Positions 1 through 5,207 of a DNA stretch of 13,912 nucleotides are shown here, piece after piece. Within the stretch, counting starts at the first letter, position 1. Each line of letters starts with the position of its first letter. The notes under the pieces were generated by a model that saw only the letters and a program-made list of their open reading frames with translations, did no database searches and was not told the origin of the DNA. A program made the translations under genes and the position numbers. This DNA is from DATDVC01 sp036517695 (GTDB taxonomy: Bacteria > Patescibacteriota > Minisyncoccia > Phycocordibacterales > WO2-35-19): the NCBI GenBank assembly GCA_036517695.1, contig DATDVC010000033.1, positions 1 through 13,912 on the forward strand. The letters run 5' to 3'.

Positions 1-7
1 TTTCCAT
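1..7 (-). CDS. 5' end of a leftward gene, cut by the window edge
   Basis: Read on the minus strand, an ATG at 7-5 is preceded by AGAGAGGAT about 10 nt upstream, a reasonable Shine-Dalgarno, and by a minus-strand promoter with a perfect TTGACA. Only two codons lie inside the window, so nothing can be said about the product. The call rests on start context alone. Confidence 0.35.
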
Positions 8-43
8 TGTTAATGATCCTCTCTTTTACAAGGAAAACATAAA

Positions 44-73
44 TTTAAATAAAAATCAATCTTACCCTGTCAA
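44..73 (-). promoter_or_regulatory. Leftward promoter for the gene at the left edge
   Basis: A consensus -35 TTGACA lies on the minus strand at 73-68. A-T-rich candidates for the -10 (TATTTA or TTTAAA) follow 16-18 nt downstream at 51-44. The -10 is weak, so the exact start site is uncertain. The hairpin at 98-129 would shield this promoter from leftward read-through. Confidence 0.5.
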
Positions 74-97
74 GCCCAACTTGGGGATAAAGAAAAA

Positions 98-129
98 GCC
101 CCGGCCACACCTCTTCGGTGTGCCGGGGC
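98..129 (-). terminator. Strong GC-rich hairpin, terminator in the leftward sense
   Basis: GCCCCGGC...ACACC pairs with GGTGT.GCCGGGGC with one bulged C (106) and a five-base loop. On the minus strand it is followed by TTTTTC, the classic intrinsic-terminator tail; on the plus strand the downstream side is not U-rich. No gene was found directly upstream of it on the minus strand (130-290), so it may insulate the promoter at 44-73 or end an unseen small transcript. Confidence 0.7.
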
Positions 130-208
130 CTTGAATGCTGGAGATACTTAAGCCCAATTTTTTAAGAGCATCTTTGTTGTTTTTGATTAAATATGCTTAA
201 ACTGTGAT

Positions 209-326
209 AGGAGGTTCGTTTTATGGCACTTGGACCAAAAGATATTGCTCTTTCGACATTTTTAAATTTCTTAAACAACACAAACAGCCCAAGTTTGGGC
301 GATAGGCCAAACTTGGGCTGTTTTGT
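209..326 (+). other. SD-preceded short reading frame that runs into its own terminator
   Basis: A perfect AGGAGG (209-214) sits 8 nt before an ATG at 223, which is strong initiation context. A plausible -10 (TAAACT, 198-203) lies just before the SD, with a poor -35. The frame opens MALGPKDIALSTF and meets no stop before the 17-bp terminator hairpin at 282-323; it continues to 738 only by crossing that hairpin and running antisense to the membrane gene at 390-638, so the long version is not believable. In the -1 frame a TAG falls in the hairpin loop (303-305), which would give a 27-residue basic peptide. It may be a genuine tiny gene with a frameshift or indel, a frameshifted peptide, or a non-stop message. 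No homologue is recognised. Confidence 0.4.
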
Positions 327-335
327 TTGTGCTTT
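282..335 (+). terminator. 17-bp perfect hairpin terminator
   Basis: AAACAGCCCAAGTTTGG (282-298) pairs perfectly with CCAAACTTGGGCTGTTT (307-323) across an 8-nt loop and is followed by TTGTTTGTGCTTT. It ends any rightward transcript from the SD-ATG at 209-225. The minus-strand side is also T-rich (TTTGTGTTGTTT), so it may be bidirectional. Confidence 0.8.
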
Positions 336-340
336 ACATC

Positions 341-383
341 CAAAAAATAAATCACGCTCGGTGGGACTATTGTCCCCCGAGCG
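341..383 (-). terminator. Terminator of the 82-aa membrane protein gene
   Basis: CGCTCG (355-360) pairs with CGAGCG (378-383), and GGGAC (363-367) with GTCCC (372-376), around a TATT loop with a small internal bulge. On the minus strand the hairpin is followed by a T-rich tail (complement of 341-352). It starts a few bases past the stop codon of the leftward gene at 390-638. Confidence 0.8.
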
Positions 384-389
384 CGGCTC

Positions 390-638
390 TTATTTGAGCA
401 GAGATGATGGCCAGAAGTATTGGATCATCATTCCGATTATTACTCCAGCCATAAACATATCTCGATACAGGCTGACCAAGCTTTGGTCCGCTGTCATCAC
501 GAATTTTCGTTGGTCTCGCCAACGCCAAGCGCCAGAAACCAAAAGCAGAATGATAACTCCTTGCCAATCGAAAAGTCCGCCGATCAGTCCGCCAACCAAA
601 ATATCAAGACCGGCCATCATGGCCATTACACGATGCAT
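390..638 (-). CDS. Small two-helix membrane protein, unknown function
   Basis: This 82-aa protein is not recognised as a named family. Two hydrophobic segments are visible, about residues 6-36 (GGLIGGLFDW... followed by VIILLLV) and 60-76 (MFMAGVIIGMMIQYF), joined by a short charged loop rich in R, K and D, so it is probably an inner-membrane protein. The gene is well supported as a transcription unit: a consensus minus-strand promoter (TTGACA-N17-TAGGAT, 691-663), GAAAGGA 10 nt before the ATG, and a strong terminator just after the stop. The start at 638 is chosen because it fits that SD; alternative ATGs at codons 6 and 8 lack one. It is monocistronic and flanked by other very small genes on the opposite strand. 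Confidence 0.7.
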   Translation of the reverse strand: MHRVMAMMAGLDILVGGLIGGLFDWQGVIILLLVSGAWRWRDQRKFVMTADQSLVSLYRDMFMAGVIIGMMIQYFWPSSLLK

Positions 639-648
639 TTTTTATTTT

Positions 649-691
649 TCCTTTCTCCCAAAATCCTATTTCACGCTTGCTTTCGTGTCAA
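649..691 (-). promoter_or_regulatory. Leftward promoter and SD of the 82-aa gene
   Basis: TTGACA (691-686), 17-nt spacer, TAGGAT (668-663). The expected start is near 656, directly at the SD GAAAGGA (655-649), so the leader is only about 18 nt. Confidence 0.75.
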
Positions 692-743
692 TTTTGTTCC
701 AAACAACAAGGGTGCCCCTTGTGCTCTATGCCCTATAAAAAAT

Positions 744-786
744 TTGACTTATTTTTGTCTTAATGTATAATGAACGGAAGGAGGTG
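744..786 (+). promoter_or_regulatory. Strong rightward promoter and SD of the 40-aa gene
   Basis: TTGACT (744-749), 16-nt spacer, perfect TATAAT (766-771). The expected start is near 778, which coincides with the beginning of an extended SD AAGGAGGTG (778-786). One of the best promoter-plus-SD combinations in the window. Confidence 0.8.
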
Positions 787-790
787 GGTC

Positions 791-913
791 ATGAGACCGA
801 CCATTAAGCAGGTTCTGGTGGCCATGATTTTGGCAAGGAAAAACAAAAAAGTTTCAAATTCTACGATCGTGGCTAAGATCACCAGAATTCTGGAATTTTT
901 CAGGGGACGCTAG
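791..913 (+). CDS. 40-aa highly basic small protein, unknown function
   Basis: ATG at 791 follows AAGGAGGTG by 4 nt and a near-consensus promoter, and the TAG at 911-913 lies inside a terminator hairpin, so promoter, SD, frame and terminator define a complete unit of only about 150 bp. The 40-residue product carries ten Lys/Arg against one Glu. A hydrophobic stretch near residues 8-15 (VLVAMILA) is followed by RKNKK, then an alternating segment ending ILEFFRGR, which could form a cationic amphipathic helix. No family is recognised. A regulatory nucleic-acid-binding peptide or a membrane-active peptide (bacteriocin or toxin-like) are both possible; the sequence does not decide between them. 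It converges on the 225-aa gene, whose stop lies within the same hairpin. Confidence 0.65.
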   Translation: MRPTIKQVLVAMILARKNKKVSNSTIVAKITRILEFFRGR

Positions 914-944
914 CTTTTCAAGCGGCGTCCCTTCGTATTTCTTC
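904..944 (+). terminator. Terminator of the 40-aa gene, overlapping two stop codons
   Basis: GGGACGC (904-910) pairs with GCGTCCC (925-931), with an inner GCTT/AAGC (913-916/920-923) around a UUC loop, followed by TTCGTATTTCTT. It contains the TAG of the rightward 40-aa gene and the TGA (920-918) of the converging 225-aa gene. No T-run follows on the minus strand, so it acts in the rightward sense only. Confidence 0.7.
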
Positions 945-1595
945 TTTTGCTTGTTTTATTCTTTCTTCTACTTTTTCGTCTATTTTAGCAAGATCTATTT
1001 TATGAATAATTGAAAGTGAACTCGCCCTTCCCCAATTATTCGAAGTATCTCTTTTGTGTTCAGTATTATTTCCTATTTTTGCTCTTACTACGTAGAGGTT
1101 TTTCCCTCTATCAATTCTGTATATATTTTTATAATCCAAACTATAATACGCCATAGTCATATCATCTCGGTCGTCTAATTCTTTCCCTTTAACTTCCCAT
1201 ACTCCATTTTCTGGTAATATATCTGCTTTTGAAACATGGAAACCTAAGGTGTACCCGTTTTTATATGCTGAATTATTTAATTGGGCTACTATTTTTGCTA
1301 TCGTGTTTTTATTATTATCTATCTCTTCTTTATATCTAACAAAATTCTTTCCTCTCAATTCTTTTGGTATCGCAAGAATTCCCTTTATGGCCTCATTATC
1401 ATATTTATTTATTTCCTCTAAAAATTCGTCCACTTCTTCTTTCTCAAAACCGGCTTCTTCCAAATCAACAATAAAAGAATCAACTATTTCTGCCAAAATT
1501 AAAGTATCAAATATAAACTCTTTATCATGCTCTAAATTCTCTAAGTTTTCGGTATCTTTATTTTTTATGATGCTTATATTGTTTATTTTTTCCAT
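918..1595 (-). CDS. Unrecognised 225-aa soluble protein, A+T-rich
   Basis: No named family can be assigned. Residues 1-110 are acidic and probably helical. A more conserved-looking part begins near residue 115 (GYTLGFHVSKADI), then WEVKGKELDDRDD, MAYYSLDYKNIYR, LYVVRAKIG, HKRDTSNNWGRAS and LSIIHKIDL, followed by a charged helical tail. The GFHVS opening, an invariant-looking DDRD and the late NNWGRAS faintly recall ADP-ribosyltransferase-like folds, but this is speculation. There is no signal peptide or membrane segment. The coding DNA is visibly more A+T-rich than its neighbours, which may indicate transfer. A TATACT at 1608-1603 is exactly 7 nt from the ATG and no SD is present, suggesting a leaderless mRNA. 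It converges with the 40-aa gene and overlaps its terminator. Confidence 0.7.
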   Translation of the reverse strand: MEKINNISIIKNKDTENLENLEHDKEFIFDTLILAEIVDSFIVDLEEAGFEKEEVDEFLEEINKYDNEAIKGILAIPKELRGKNFVRYKEEIDNNKNTIAKIVAQLNNSAYKNGYTLGFHVSKADILPENGVWEVKGKELDDRDDMTMAYYSLDYKNIYRIDRGKNLYVVRAKIGNNTEHKRDTSNNWGRASSLSIIHKIDLAKIDEKVEERIKQAKEEIRRDAA

Positions 1596-1602
1596 ATATT
1601 AA

Positions 1603-1608
1603 AGTATA
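1603..1608 (-). promoter_or_regulatory. -10 box placing the start site at the ATG (leaderless)
   Basis: TATACT on the minus strand, 7 nt before the ATG at 1595, wedged between that gene and the stop of the upstream gene (1612). The -35 is weak (TTTGCG, 16 nt upstream). Transcription would begin at or next to the start codon. Confidence 0.45.
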
Positions 1609-1611
1609 ACC

Positions 1612-2682
1612 TTATCTAGATATCCGCAAAAGCGCTACTACAAACAGCGATTCGGCCCAGGCGAGTGGTGTGTTGTCGTTGGGTTTGTTTGAATCAGAAT
1701 AGTAAAGTTCGGGTATTTGGTCTTTGTAAATAGTATTCATGGATTTTTGGAGATATTCGTGAGATTTTTCCTTATCCCGCAAAGCTTCATTGGAGTGGGA
1801 GAGGTCGCCCAATTGATCGTAAATAATTGAGAGCCACGGAAAGCCAAAACACCACTCGGCCTCCTCGCTATAACCATCCTCATTTTTATTGTAATATCTG
1901 TCGTTTTTATACCTTATGACGCCACGGTCGCGTTCGAGGTGGTACTCTATATGCCTAAGGATTTCTCTCGCTTGATTTTGAGAGACAACATTGAACGGGT
2001 AAATCAAAGAAAGCTCTGCAAGGTCGGTGAACTTGCTTTTTGATTCGCGAGGGAGCAGTTTGTTCAATGACTCCTCTCCTTTGGTTATCAGATAATCAGG
2101 GATCTTGATACCGGAGATCGAACGGATCTTTTTTAGTCCGGCAACGCAGGCGCCGACAGAAGAGGCGTGCACCTCTTCATATTCTTCCCAGACTCCGTTG
2201 TCCGGGTCGTGCCAATATTCTATCGACTCCAGATAGTCTACGAGTATTTGCGCCAAAAGCTTCTCTTCTGGTGTTTCCATAATTTTAACTCCCCTCTCTT
2301 CCAGGTCGCCCAGTTTGAAAAGCACTGCGCCCACCGCGTCATTTTGTTTGTTGCCCCACTCTTCCCAAAATTCTTCAAAAGTCTCCGGGTGGTATCTTGC
2401 ATGAATGTATTGAAAAGTGGACACCGGCTTGTTTTTGGAAGCCCAGTCTATTTTGTTTTTGTGTTTGATGAAAATCTGGAGAATTGCTTTCCAGGTTTTA
2501 ATGACCGTTTCCCAATCTTCTATTTCTTCAAACGCCAAACATGTATAAAAATTGTCGCGGAGCCAGGCTTTGTTGTATCCGGTAGAGACATTGCTCCGAG
2601 AGGCCATGAAGAGACCCGATGGCGACTGCAGGGCGCGGATGTTGTCTAGATGTTTTTCAATTAAATCGTTTTCTACTTTCAT
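1612..2682 (-). CDS. GH15 / phosphorylase-kinase-like (alpha/alpha)6 protein, glucoamylase-like
   Basis: At 356 aa this has the layout of a single (alpha/alpha)6-barrel of the GH15 glucoamylase and phosphorylase-kinase alpha/beta group. Visible family-like landmarks are YNKAWLRDNFY (residues 36-46, the W-R-D motif of the first helices), EEWGNKQNDAVGAVLF (about 107-122, equivalent to the W..LQ.D segment), EEAEWCFGFPWLS (about 272-285, in the region of the second acidic residue) and a C-terminal TPLAWAESLFVVAL, as in GH15 enzymes. No signal peptide is present, so it acts in the cytoplasm, perhaps on short alpha-glucans or as a non-catalytic homologue. The N-terminal super-sandwich domain of many GH15 proteins is absent. 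Its ATG overlaps the TGA of the preceding 106-aa gene by 4 nt (ATGA), so translation is probably coupled. No terminator was found after it. Substrate and activity are unproven. Confidence 0.72.
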   Translation of the reverse strand: MKVENDLIEKHLDNIRALQSPSGLFMASRSNVSTGYNKAWLRDNFYTCLAFEEIEDWETVIKTWKAILQIFIKHKNKIDWASKNKPVSTFQYIHARYHPETFEEFWEEWGNKQNDAVGAVLFKLGDLEERGVKIMETPEEKLLAQILVDYLESIEYWHDPDNGVWEEYEEVHASSVGACVAGLKKIRSISGIKIPDYLITKGEESLNKLLPRESKSKFTDLAELSLIYPFNVVSQNQAREILRHIEYHLERDRGVIRYKNDRYYNKNEDGYSEEAEWCFGFPWLSIIYDQLGDLSHSNEALRDKEKSHEYLQKSMNTIYKDQIPELYYSDSNKPNDNTPLAWAESLFVVALLRISR

Positions 2683-2999
2683 CTTTCTAATAAACTTTTT
2701 TCAAATAATTTTGTTGCTTCCTCGAGAAGTTGCTTGAGGTAGGGTCTCTTATTTTCCATCAACTCCGCGAGAAACGGATAGCTCTGCTTTGCTTCGGCGT
2801 AAAGGGTTATAACTTTCTCTTCCTCTTTAAAGAAATCAAGCATTTTAAGCGCCAACTTTTCTTCGTAGTATTTGCTCGAGGCGTCATCGCTGTCGCCGTT
2901 TCTGATTTTTTCTATGATATTCTCCGCAATCTCGGTTTCTTGCCGAGCTTGGATGATCATGTAATCGATCGGATCTTTGGCTTTTACGCTTCTTGCCAT
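2679..2999 (-). CDS. 106-aa helical protein upstream of the GH15-like gene
   Basis: Not recognised. The sequence is nearly all predicted helix, rich in Glu, Lys and Ala, with no membrane segment, and looks like a short helical bundle or coiled coil (KLALKMLDFFKEEEKVITL..., LAELMENKRPYLKQLLEEA...). It overlaps the GH15-like gene by 4 nt and the preceding 42-aa frame by 16 nt, so the three are one translationally coupled unit. This context suggests an accessory or scaffold role for the GH15-like protein, which is inference from gene order only. The start at 2999 (MARSVKAKD) lacks a strong SD, as do most core genes here. Confidence 0.65.
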   Translation of the reverse strand: MARSVKAKDPIDYMIIQARQETEIAENIIEKIRNGDSDDASSKYYEEKLALKMLDFFKEEEKVITLYAEAKQSYPFLAELMENKRPYLKQLLEEATKLFEKSLLER

Positions 3000-3112
3000 G
3001 CTTCTTTAAATAGTCCCACCACTCTTATTTGCGCTTCTTTTATTTTTTCTGCCCTAGTTGCCCCATTCTCCATTTTTTCCGCTACTCCTATTGGTATTTC
3101 AAATTTTTCCAT
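2984..3112 (-). CDS. Possible 42-aa small protein heading the GH15-like operon
   Basis: A minus-strand ATG at 3112 opens a 42-codon frame (MEKFEIPIGVAEKMENGATR..., ending KEAWQEA) with a TAA at 2986-2984, overlapping the next gene by 16 nt. The composition is protein-like (charged, amphipathic, helical) and it fits the coupled arrangement downstream. No SD precedes it and no homologue is recognised, so it may instead be leader sequence. An alternative is that the 106-aa gene begins the operon alone. Confidence 0.4.
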   Translation of the reverse strand: MEKFEIPIGVAEKMENGATRAEKIKEAQIRVVGLFKEAWQEA

Positions 3113-3202
3113 GTTTTGTAAAATTTGTTGAATAATTTTCTTCTCTTAATTTTACTCCTCTATTCATTAAAAATCATGCAAAAAGTCCGGGTTTATCCCC
3201 AA

Positions 3203-3230
3203 TTTATTATTTCTAAATTTCTGATAGAAT
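3203..3230 (+). promoter_or_regulatory. Promoter of the structured RNA candidate
   Basis: TAGAAT (3225-3230) is a good -10; the -35 (TTTATT, 3203-3208, 16-nt spacer) is weak. The predicted start, 7-8 nt downstream at about 3237-3238, coincides with the first G of the first hairpin (GGTTTAGC), which supports the pairing of promoter and RNA. Confidence 0.5.
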
Positions 3231-3237
3231 ACTTGTA

Positions 3238-3412
3238 GGTTTAGCTCTTTGCTGAACCGAAAGAAAAGTCCATTTACCCCGAGAGAAGTTGAGGGGCCGA
3301 ATAACGTATTTCTCTTTCGGCTTAACCAAATAACGCTCAAAAGAGACGTCTTTTTTGCGCTCAAAATTTGGTTTAAGCAAAAACCCGCCCTAGATGGCGG
3401 GTTTTTGCTTTT
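3238..3412 (+). ncRNA. Candidate structured non-coding RNA, about 175 nt, class unknown
   Basis: No convincing gene lies here, but hairpins are dense. (1) GGTTTAGC (3238-3245) pairs with GCTGAACC (3251-3258), 8 bp with a UCUUU loop. (2) GAAAGA (3259-3264) pairs with UCUUUC (3313-3318), extendable by CC/GG, enclosing a CCCC (3277-3280)/GGGG (3293-3296) hairpin. (3) GCTTAACCAAAT (3320-3331) pairs with ATTTGGTTTAAGC (3366-3378), 12 bp with one bulge, enclosing an AAAAGA/TCTTTT hairpin. (4) A 13-bp intrinsic terminator lies at 3377-3408. The segments at 3238, 3251, 3320 and 3370 are variants of one another, so alternative pairings exist (3238-3245 with 3320-3327, for example), leaving room for a structural switch. 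It does not show the signatures of tmRNA, SRP RNA or RNase P RNA that I know. Promoter spacing and terminator support an independent transcript. Confidence 0.6.
3377..3412. terminator. Bidirectional terminator between the RNA candidate and trmD
   Basis: GCAAAAACCCGCC (3377-3389) and GGCGGGTTTTTGC (3396-3408) form a perfect 13-bp stem with a six-base loop. T-runs occur on both strands, inside and beyond the stem, so it can end the rightward RNA and the leftward rpsP-khpA-trmD operon, whose last stop is at 3422. Confidence 0.88.
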
Positions 3413-3421
3413 ATTTATGTT

Positions 3422-4129
3422 TTATTTTTTATTTTTCTTCCACTCCTCAATCTTTTTATGGTTGCCGGAGAGGAGAATTTTTGGAACGCGATATTTTTTT
3501 CCGCCAGCCGGTGGATACTTCAAAACCTCTGGTCTCGTGTAAACATCACTGCTCGCTACCCTATTCTCTTCTAATGACTCCATTTTTCCCAATACTCCAG
3601 GTATTCTTCTTGATACTGTGTCCAAAATCACCATAGCTGGAAGCTCCCCTCCAGTAAGCACATAGGGCCCGATTGAAAATTCACGGACTTTAAAAATTTT
3701 CTTAACCCTTGCGTCTATTCCCTCATATCTCCCGCAGATTATGACGACATCGGAATATTTTTTTGAAATCTTTTCCGCCTCTTCGTTGCTAAATTGTTTA
3801 CCGGAGGGGTTTAGCCAAATTATCAGAGGTTTTTGTTTGCCCTGAGCTTGCTTGCTGTGAGCCTGTCGAACCAGTCGAAGGGCTTTTTCGACTGCTTTTA
3901 TAATAGGCATAGCTTCCATCACCATCCCTGCTCCGCCTCCGTATGGCTTGTCATCAACTCTCAAATAAGGTTTTTGGTTTTTGGCTTGTGCTTTTGTGGG
4001 TCGCACAAAATCTCTTGGATTGTAAAATTTTATTTTTATTTTGTTATTACGAACAGCTCGCCCCAAGATGGACGAGCTGACGTATGAGTCGAAAGACTCC
4101 GGAAATAATGTGACGATGTGAAAATGCAT
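3422..4129 (-). CDS. trmD: tRNA (guanine(37)-N1)-methyltransferase TrmD
   Basis: TrmD uses S-adenosylmethionine to make m1G37 in tRNAs with G at position 36, which prevents +1 frameshifting. Clear family motifs are present: N-terminal FHIVTLFPESF, PYGGGAGMVM (about 63-72), VIICGRYEGIDARV (about 130-143), SIGPYVLTGGELPAM (the trefoil-knot SAM site, about 152-166), IPGVLG and YTRPEV. At 235 aa it is shorter than E. coli TrmD (about 255 aa): the C-terminal helical domain stops shortly after LLSGNHKKIEEW. The segment holding the general-base Asp (D169 in Haemophilus TrmD; motif ED-S) reads SLEENR here, so that Asp appears to be Asn or Glu. Residues around 96-110 are encoded by a 42-bp repeat also found in ppsA. 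The ATG overlaps the khpA stop (TAATG). It is the last gene before the terminator at 3377-3408. Confidence 0.95.
   Translation of the reverse strand: MHFHIVTLFPESFDSYVSSSILGRAVRNNKIKIKFYNPRDFVRPTKAQAKNQKPYLRVDDKPYGGGAGMVMEAMPIIKAVEKALRLVRQAHSKQAQGKQKPLIIWLNPSGKQFSNEEAEKISKKYSDVVIICGRYEGIDARVKKIFKVREFSIGPYVLTGGELPAMVILDTVSRRIPGVLGKMESLEENRVASSDVYTRPEVLKYPPAGGKKYRVPKILLSGNHKKIEEWKKNKK
3838..3879 (-). repeat. 42-bp repeat, copy 1, inside trmD
   Basis: Read along the trmD coding strand it starts TTCGACTGGTTCGACAGG and ends AAGCTCAGGGCA, and is identical over 42 bp to 7883-7924 inside ppsA. Here it is translated LRLVRQAHSKQAQGK in the variable linker after PIIKAVEKA. Internally it holds a 9-bp tandem (TTCGACtgg, TTCGACagg). 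The adjoining coding sequence adds an inverted TTCGACT/AGTCGAA pair (3873-3879 and 3887-3893). The length is a multiple of three, so the frame is preserved. Confidence 0.9.
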
Positions 4130-4461
4130 TACAACTTGAGGTCTTCCATCACGTCATCTACTGATCTCATGCTGGCGGACTGTGTAGATGATTCACCGCT
4201 TCGCTCTCGCCTGCCTCCTTCTGGTTCGTTGATTTTGAGGTTTACTCTGGCATTGTTCTTCATACCTACCACTCGAAGCAAAATCCTGATAGCTTTTGCG
4301 GTGTTGCCACTTCTGCCGATGATTTTACCCATGTCATCAGGGTGCACATCAAGCCCCAGGAGGACTCCCATTTCGTCGACTGTGCGGGTAATTTTTACCG
4401 ACTCCGGGTGATCTACCAATCCTTTTACTACATAATCCAAAAATTGCGCGTCTTGTTCCAT
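4129..4461 (-). CDS. khpA: KH-domain RNA-binding protein KhpA
   Basis: KhpA is a single-KH-domain RNA-binding protein, commonly encoded between rpsP and rimM/trmD. The first 80 residues are a normal KhpA: DAQFLDYVVKGLVDHPESV, then the KH core DDMGKIIGRSGNTAKAIRILL (about 42-62) containing the GxxG loop GRSG, followed by the ARVNLKI strand. After the KH domain there is a polar tail (residues about 80-110, EGGRRERSGESS..., ending MEDLKL) that most short KhpA proteins lack. It lies 48 nt after rpsP and overlaps trmD by one base (TAATG), so coupling with trmD is likely. No SD is seen before its ATG. rimM, often next in other bacteria, is absent here. Confidence 0.9.
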   Translation of the reverse strand: MEQDAQFLDYVVKGLVDHPESVKITRTVDEMGVLLGLDVHPDDMGKIIGRSGNTAKAIRILLRVVGMKNNARVNLKINEPEGGRRERSGESSTQSASMRSVDDVMEDLKL

Positions 4462-4509
4462 TTCGGTTTTTACTAAATTAATAATTCGTCTCGGACTTCC
4501 TATAGTATA

Positions 4510-4920
4510 TTATACCTGTTTTTCTCCTTCAACTGTTTCTTCTTCTGTCTTTGTTTCCGTGTTTTTTTCTTCTATTTTTGACGGCTCTTCGGTTGAAGCC
4601 AGCTCTGGTTTTGGAGCTTCTGCTACCGGCTCATCTTTTTTGGTCGCAGTCTTTTTTGGCAATTTGTTTATTTTTTTGCCTTCAACGACTTTCCTTTCTA
4701 CAAGCATGTTGAAAACGGTGTCAGAGGGTTTTGCCCCTTTGCTTATCCAATGTTTTACAGCGTCTGTATCAAAAGTAGCCTGCTCACCTCGCCTGGCGTC
4801 ATAATTGCCCAAAATCTGCAGGAATTTACCGCTCTTCGGGCCGTTTTTTGAATCAGTCAAAACAAGCCTAAAAATCGGCTCGTGCTTCCTTCCAACTCTT
4901 TGCATCCTTATTGTTAACAT
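4510..4920 (-). CDS. rpsP: 30S ribosomal protein S16 with long charged C-terminal tail
   Basis: S16 binds 16S rRNA in the body of the small subunit. The first 80 residues are canonical: MLTIRMQRVGRKHEPIFRLV, then LQILGNYDAR and the GAKPSDTVFNML motif. The rest, to residue 136, is a low-complexity extension rich in Lys, Glu, Thr and Pro (KKTATKKDEPVAEAPKP..., then many Glu), probably disordered; E. coli S16 is 82 aa. Such tails are seen in other bacterial S16 proteins but this one is long. No SD precedes the ATG. A TATAAT (4943-4938) 17 nt upstream could be an internal promoter, though its -35 is poor. It follows the 75-aa coiled-coil gene by 32 nt and leads into khpA and trmD. Confidence 0.95.
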   Translation of the reverse strand: MLTIRMQRVGRKHEPIFRLVLTDSKNGPKSGKFLQILGNYDARRGEQATFDTDAVKHWISKGAKPSDTVFNMLVERKVVEGKKINKLPKKTATKKDEPVAEAPKPELASTEEPSKIEEKNTETKTEEETVEGEKQV

Positions 4921-4952
4921 GGGCGACAGAATAGCAGATTATAAAGATTTGG

Positions 4953-5180
4953 TCAATTACCAGTCTGTTGGCCCTCTAGGTTTTCAAGTTTTGGTCTTAA
5001 TACTCTCAACTCTTCTAACTCGTCACCCCCCGCTTCTTCATTTGCCTCCAGTTCTTCAATTCTTCTTCTTATCCTCTCAATCTCTTTGCTTGGGTCTACT
5101 TGCTCGTGAGAATCAACGATGGTTGGCTCCTTTGGTCCTTCCTGTTCCCCTCCTCCAAAAAGTCCTGAAAACATTCCCAT
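4953..5180 (-). CDS. 75-aa glycine-rich and coiled-coil protein, first gene of the rpsP operon
   Basis: Not a named family. The N-terminus MGMFSGLFGGGEQEG is short, hydrophobic and Gly-rich; residues about 30-72 form a strongly predicted charged coiled coil (KEIERIRRRIEELEANEEAGG, then ELEELRVLRPKLENLEG). It sits between a good leftward promoter (TTGCCA-N18-TATAAT, 5237-5208) and rpsP, 32 nt away, so it is co-transcribed with rpsP-khpA-trmD. A ribosome-related role is possible from position only. The start at 5180 has no SD; a second ATG two codons later is an alternative. Confidence 0.65.
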   Translation of the reverse strand: MGMFSGLFGGGEQEGPKEPTIVDSHEQVDPSKEIERIRRRIEELEANEEAGGDELEELRVLRPKLENLEGQQTGN

Positions 5181-5207
5181 AATTTTTAATTAAATATTAA
5201 TGCTAAT

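Noticed and set aside
223..738. A 171-aa open frame on the plus strand
   Set aside because: It crosses a 17-bp terminator and runs antisense to a well-supported membrane-protein gene with its own promoter and terminator. Only its first part has initiation signals.
3257..3297. RNase P RNA or hammerhead ribozyme, prompted by GAAAGAAAAGTCC and CTGA...GAAA
   Set aside because: The wider conserved core of either RNA is missing and the transcript is too short for RNase P RNA.
3249..3636. Plus-strand open frames across the RNA candidate, the terminator and trmD antisense
   Set aside because: They contain the terminator hairpin and the reverse complement of trmD, with no SD or protein-like composition.
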